Assembly: GCA_027574665.1 (NCBI GenBank)
Contig: CM050655.1
Location: 4,712,001 to 4,776,000 of the forward strand
From: Rhynochetos jubatus
Lineage: Eukaryota > Chordata > Aves > Eurypygiformes > Rhynochetidae
Reading direction: 5' to 3'
DNA: 64,000 nucleotides
Shown: piece after piece, positions 60,301-64,000 of the stretch
How positions within the stretch are numbered: the stretch's first letter is position 1
Layout of the letters: each line of letters opens with the position of its first letter
Notes under the pieces: generated by a model
What the model was told of the DNA's origin: nothing
What the model saw: the letters and a program-made list of their open reading frames with translations, nothing else
Databases searched by the model: none
Made by a program: the position numbers and the translations under genes

Positions 60301-63300
60301 CAGACTTGGATGTGGTAAAGGGGTTGTCAACCAACCTTAAGCTTAAAAAAAAAAAAAGAGAAATGGGGGAAAAAAGAGAAAAGCTCCATAAATCTGGTTT
60401 TATAATATTCATCGAGTCTGGAAAGCTATGATAGAGCCAAGGCAAATGGTTTCTCTGACAAAGCTAAAAAAGTATATTTTAATTTAAACATTAATTCTAG
60501 TCAGTATTAAAAATCATTTTAATTTGGCTTTCTCAAATTTGCAGTGTTCATTTTTAGGGAGTAAGAAAGACCTGTTCTCTAAAAACTAGGGGTTTTGTTT
60601 CTTTTTCTGAACCGTATTTTTGTGCAGGTGGGTGAAGTTGGTGCAGGATCTCCTGTGCTTGTGTGGGTCTGTGCTCTCAGTGCCCCTCTCGCTGGCCGGC
60701 TGTCGCGCCGTTCAGCTTCCAAGGACTGATCTCTTCTGGAGGTCTTCTCGTGGTAGCACTCAGGAGTAGGATATGTTTCTTCATCCTAGAAACGCAGAAG
60801 GAAAAGGTTATAGCTCATTATTTCCTTTGCAATGTCATTTTTCCTAGCCGCCTGTTGACAGATATTGACTCACAAGCCCTCCCTCTTCTTTTCATTGTGT
60901 TGTCTTCTCCTGGGGTTTCTGAAGCGGTAGGTCAACTTTGACTCACCGGTATAACTGACTAATGCCCTTGCTTTGATACCATCGCTCGCCTCTCCCCAAA
61001 AGGCTATTTTCTCTTTCCACCAAACGCAAAGATGCTGGATTCTGAAGCATTTCCTTCCATCTGAGCAGTTCATGCTCCGAAGGGGGCAACGGCTCATTGC
61101 GAGATGCTCGGTGGTGGAGTCAGCCCCCGTGGGAAACGCAGCCCTCCTCTGCTCTATTGGTGGGATGGATGATGTCATTGACAGCCTAAGCCACCCATCC
61201 TGGGGAAATCTGGCTTATTCCTGCTTGGCTGGTTTTTCTCCTGTGTAAAAACCATAAGACAAATAAATAAAAAGAAGCTGGGGTTGGGAGGAGGGAGATG
61301 AGATCATTGCACCTGGTCTTGCGTGGTCTTGGGAAACGGGGTAGGATGCTAAATGCGGGAGCGTGGAGGACAGGAGGGGCTTGAGAGCTGGGATGGTCTT
61401 AACTTCTCTTGTTTTATTTCCCTCACCCCTTCAGGTGGATGAAATTTATCATGACGAGTCCCTGGGTGTTCACATCAACATCGTGCTGGTCAGGATGATC
61501 ATGGTGGGATACCGCCAGGTAAATACAGCGCTCGGACGTGGCGGAGAAGAGATGCCGTTCAGGCTGGCCCCTGCTTTTTGGCCACTTTCCCGGCTCAAGT
61601 CCTGCCCCGCGAGGGAAGGAGGGTCACTGAAATGCAATACAGGAGCGGCAGGCAGCTGCCGCTCCTCCCAAGGTCGGCGAGTGTGCCGCAACGCTGTGGT
61701 TAGTGTCTCATCACCATAATATTTAGCACTTTGGTAAGCCCCAGCTTGGAAAAATGTGGCCGTTCAGGTCAAGCGTTGGAGCCCAAGTGACAGCTGCGTT
61801 GAGCAGGGTCGAATTTGAACCCTCATCCAGCTGGTTGTTGGATCCTGAAGGTCTGGAGAGCCCCATAGCCTCCCAGCCCCAGGGCAAAGAAGGGTCCCAG
61901 GGGAGATGGCAGGTGGCTGCGATCAGCCTTTATCTGCTCGCTCTGGGATGGGGGAAAACCATGCGATGCTTCCTCGGAAGCTCTAGGGTGGCAGTAGATG
62001 ATGGGACAACGGTGGCATCCCAAACTGGGAAGAGCAGGCTATTAGTGAGGAGAAGCCAAGGCCAGGATTCCCTGTATCCCAGAAGTCCTGGAAGGCTCTT
62101 CTGGCTGTCCCATGGCTCTTGGGGGCTTGGGCACGGATAGAAAAAAAACGGGAGTGTTTCATGTGGTTTCTGTGGTTGCAGTTATTTTTTTAAGGCTCAT
62201 TTGAGCATGGCAGCCAAAGGATTTTCTTTACAACAATGTGATTTGCCACACTTTTTTGTGGCAAGCCCCTATCCTACGTGAAGTGTTCTAGCAAGGGTAT
62301 TCATGACTCAACAGGGTGATGTCTGTGTGTGTGGTCCACAAATAAGCCCCATGAGGTCTTGGAAAAACCCCCTCTGCTTGTTAGAGAGATCTGCTTGGCC
62401 AGCAGAAACCAAATGCATCCTAGAGACCCGGGGGTGGTTCTCAGAAGCAGGGGCAAGGACGGAGGCTGGCTTGTTTTTGGAGGCTTCTAGGAGACCGGGA
62501 ATGTCATCTCCACCTAAGAAAGCCAGTAATGTGTCTGGCTTCCTCCCAGTGGCGTTTGTGCTCTGGGCTGGAGGGTGATATACAGAGGGGAAGGGACTCA
62601 GCGCTGCGGTGTTACGGCCAATAACCGAAAGGATGAGAACCGAAGAGATCTGTTTAGGATGATTTATTCTCTCAAGAGCCTGCGCTGGAGGCAGCTGCTC
62701 TGTCTAGTTGCTCAGGTTAGGGGAATGATGTGGAAGTGATGAGCAGATGTTTGAATCCGGGCGAGGTCTCAGCTAACGGCTGTTTGGGTCTGATGCTTCC
62801 TGAGCGAGTCCTCCTGTGGCTTCTTGTCTCCCACTGTGCACTTTGTAGGATAAAACCTCTGTGGCTTCCACTCAAGGGCAATATTTCTTACCTTTCTTCC
62901 CACCGCTGCGGCTCAGTGGGTACATGTCTGAGAGCATAATTTATTTTATAGAGCATAATTTATAGAGCAGCATTTATCTGTGATTCTAGTCTGTGATTTA
63001 TTTTATGGAGCATAATTTTGAAAACGCTAATCTTGAGGACAAAAACCTGAAAGCGGAAGGACAAGGTGACTGCTATAAAACAGTCCTGAACAACTCCACC
63101 TATTTCCTGTTGCGGTCTCGATCTCTGTGGGTCGGGTTTTACAGGGGAGCGTTGCTCTGCTCATTGCTGAGCATCAACACCTCGCCACGTCTTGATGAGG
63201 AGTCTGTGCAGGACTTGGGAATCCAAATCTTCTTTGCTTCCCAGCAGCTCTCCTCTTTTATATGCTGCTGCCCTGAACGCTTGTGTGAGCAAGGAGGGTC

Positions 63301-63692
63301 ATATACCCTCCTGTACCAGGCCGCATCCATTTGTGGGAATGATTTCCTTGCTGTTTCTCAGTAAAAAAAGGTGAAAGATCTTTTGCAGTTGCAAAGTGGG
63401 ATGGTGTTGCTTCCAGTGATGGAGAAACAGTGCTTAGGAATCTTTCCAACCCTGAAAACTCTTGGCAGGTTCCTTCTCCCCCACTAATTTACCCATATTT
63501 TTGTTTATTTTTTTTCTTTTTTCTTTTTTTAATTCTTCACCCAGTCAGTCAGCCTGATAGAGCGAGGGAACCCATCTCGGAGCTTGGAGCAGGTCTGCCG
63601 CTGGGCTCACTCGCAGCAGCGTTCCGACCCGGAGCATGCCGAGTACCACGACCACGCCGTGTTCCTCACCAGGCAAGATTTTGGTCCCGCAG
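45269..63692 (+). CDS. ADAMTS14: ADAMTS14, procollagen N-proteinase (first six coding exons; 3' part off the window)
   Basis: Exons 45269-45341, 45787-46208, 53044-53200, 54410-54606, 61435-61518 and 63545-63692 join at GT-AG junctions to 360 codons plus one base. Order of parts: hydrophobic signal peptide ([17 protein letters not shown], residues 5-20 or so); M12B-type propeptide with SGKLSEYG, an N-glycosylation site NVT at 100-102 and [13 protein letters not shown]; furin site RKRR at 242-245; then the reprolysin metalloprotease domain from about 252 ([19 protein letters not shown]) through [20 protein letters not shown] to LTRQDFGP. The HExxH zinc site and the TSP-1, spacer and PLAC parts lie to the right. 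The family (ADAMTS2/3/14) removes N-propeptides of fibrillar collagens outside the cell. The ADAMTS14 call rests on sequence plus position next to PALD1. Confidence 0.95.
46209..53043 (+). other. ADAMTS14: ADAMTS14 intron of 6.8 kb
   Basis: This phase-0 intron separates the exon ending NCDGL from the exon starting AGLIRTDS. I saw no nested gene, tRNA or recognisable CR1 copy. Poly-T runs occur at about 47028 and 50930. Confidence 0.8.
53201..54409 (+). other. ADAMTS14: ADAMTS14 intron of 1.2 kb
   Basis: Donor GTAGGG at 53201 and acceptor GCTCAG ending at 54409 flank in-phase exons. Nothing else is recognised inside. Confidence 0.8.
54481..54492 (+). other. ADAMTS14: ADAMTS14 furin-type cleavage site (RKRR)
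   Basis: Codons 242-245 encode RKRR, followed by HAR, at the junction of propeptide and catalytic domain. This is a proprotein convertase consensus at the place expected for zymogen activation. Confidence 0.9.
54607..61434 (+). other. ADAMTS14: ADAMTS14 intron of 6.8 kb
   Basis: This intron lies between the exon ending TLMNI and the exon starting VDEIYHDE. It contains homopolymer runs (for example 56748-56767, 57839-57852, 60344-60356) and a G-rich stretch at 58483-58507. No nested gene was found. Confidence 0.8.
61519..63544 (+). other. ADAMTS14: ADAMTS14 intron of 2.0 kb
   Basis: This intron lies between the exons ending MVGYRQ and starting SVSLIERG. It holds a small cluster of AGCATAATTTAT repeats at about 62932-63020. 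No gene was recognised in it. Confidence 0.8.
62932..63020 (+). repeat. Short direct repeats (GAGCATAATTT)
   Basis: GAGCATAATTTATTTTATAG, GAGCATAATTTATAGAG and GGAGCATAATTTTG occur within 90 bp, with TGTGATTTATTTTATG between them. This is a small local duplication. Confidence 0.8.
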
Positions 63693-64000
63693 GTATGCAA
63701 GGTACTGTATTTATCTTGATCAGGTATGTGCAGTTTGCTGGGGGAAAGCCAGCGAGGGAGAGGATTTCTTGCAAACACAGTCTGTTTTCTGGCCAGCAAG
63801 GTCCCGAAAAAGGTTATAAAAATTGGTGATTTTTTTTAGTGTGGAGTAGAAGAAAGACAGAATTAATCCAGGGCATCAACCTGAACGGACAGAAGAGCAT
63901 CTTTATTCATTCTGCCCTCACCTTGGTTTCATGCACCAGTCCTCCCCATGTCCCACAGTGCCCTGAACAGTTTAAAAATAACACAGAAAAAGACGGAATA
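63693..64000 (+). other. ADAMTS14: Start of the next ADAMTS14 intron, cut by the window edge
   Basis: Donor GTATGC follows the exon ending QDFGPA. The expected next exon (metalloprotease sequence leading to HExxH) is not present before position 64000. Confidence 0.75.

Overview
This window is nuclear DNA from a vertebrate, almost certainly a bird. It holds split genes with GT-AG introns, CpG-island promoters, AATAAA polyadenylation signals, and the 3' end of a CR1 LINE whose sequence is typical of avian genomes. The protein-coding genes belong to a block known from human chromosome 10q22: LRRC20, EIF4EBP2, PALD1 and ADAMTS14. I identified them by reading translated exons against what I know of these families; no database search was run, and the species cannot be named.

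Layout. (1) 1-3.75 kb, minus strand: the first three coding exons of LRRC20; its last exon lies left of the window. (2) 3.8-4.4 kb: a 62-bp minisatellite, followed by an intact tRNA-Glu(UUC) gene on the minus strand at 4531-4602. (3) 4.6-7.85 kb, plus strand: EIF4EBP2, complete in three coding exons (115 aa), with a CpG-island promoter and a 2.2-kb 3' UTR ending near an AATAAA at 7814. (4) 7.85-18.7 kb: no coding exon that I recognise. It holds an AT-rich block, a G-rich minisatellite and a CpG island at about 11.9-12.2 kb whose splice donor fits a 5' noncoding exon of PALD1. (5) 18.7-32.4 kb, plus strand: PALD1 (paladin), complete in 19 coding exons that join in frame to 866 aa. (6) 32.4-44.6 kb: intergenic, with a CR1 fragment and AT-rich or simple repeats. 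(7) 45.27 kb to the right edge, plus strand: the first six coding exons of ADAMTS14, covering the signal peptide, propeptide, furin site and the start of the metalloprotease domain. The zinc site and everything after it lie beyond the window.

The genes are not an operon or a pathway; they share an ancient syntenic block. EIF4EBP2 is an mTORC1-controlled brake on cap-dependent translation. PALD1 is a two-domain phosphatase-like protein. ADAMTS14 is a secreted procollagen N-proteinase. LRRC20 is a small leucine-rich-repeat protein of unclear role. In human, NODAL lies between EIF4EBP2 and PALD1, and PRF1 between PALD1 and ADAMTS14. I see neither here. That double absence, the tRNA gene sitting in the EIF4EBP2 promoter, and the promoter-proximal and intronic minisatellites are the points most worth checking. 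I found no convincing previously undescribed system; most long open frames outside the exons listed are artefacts of GC-rich or tandem-repeat DNA.
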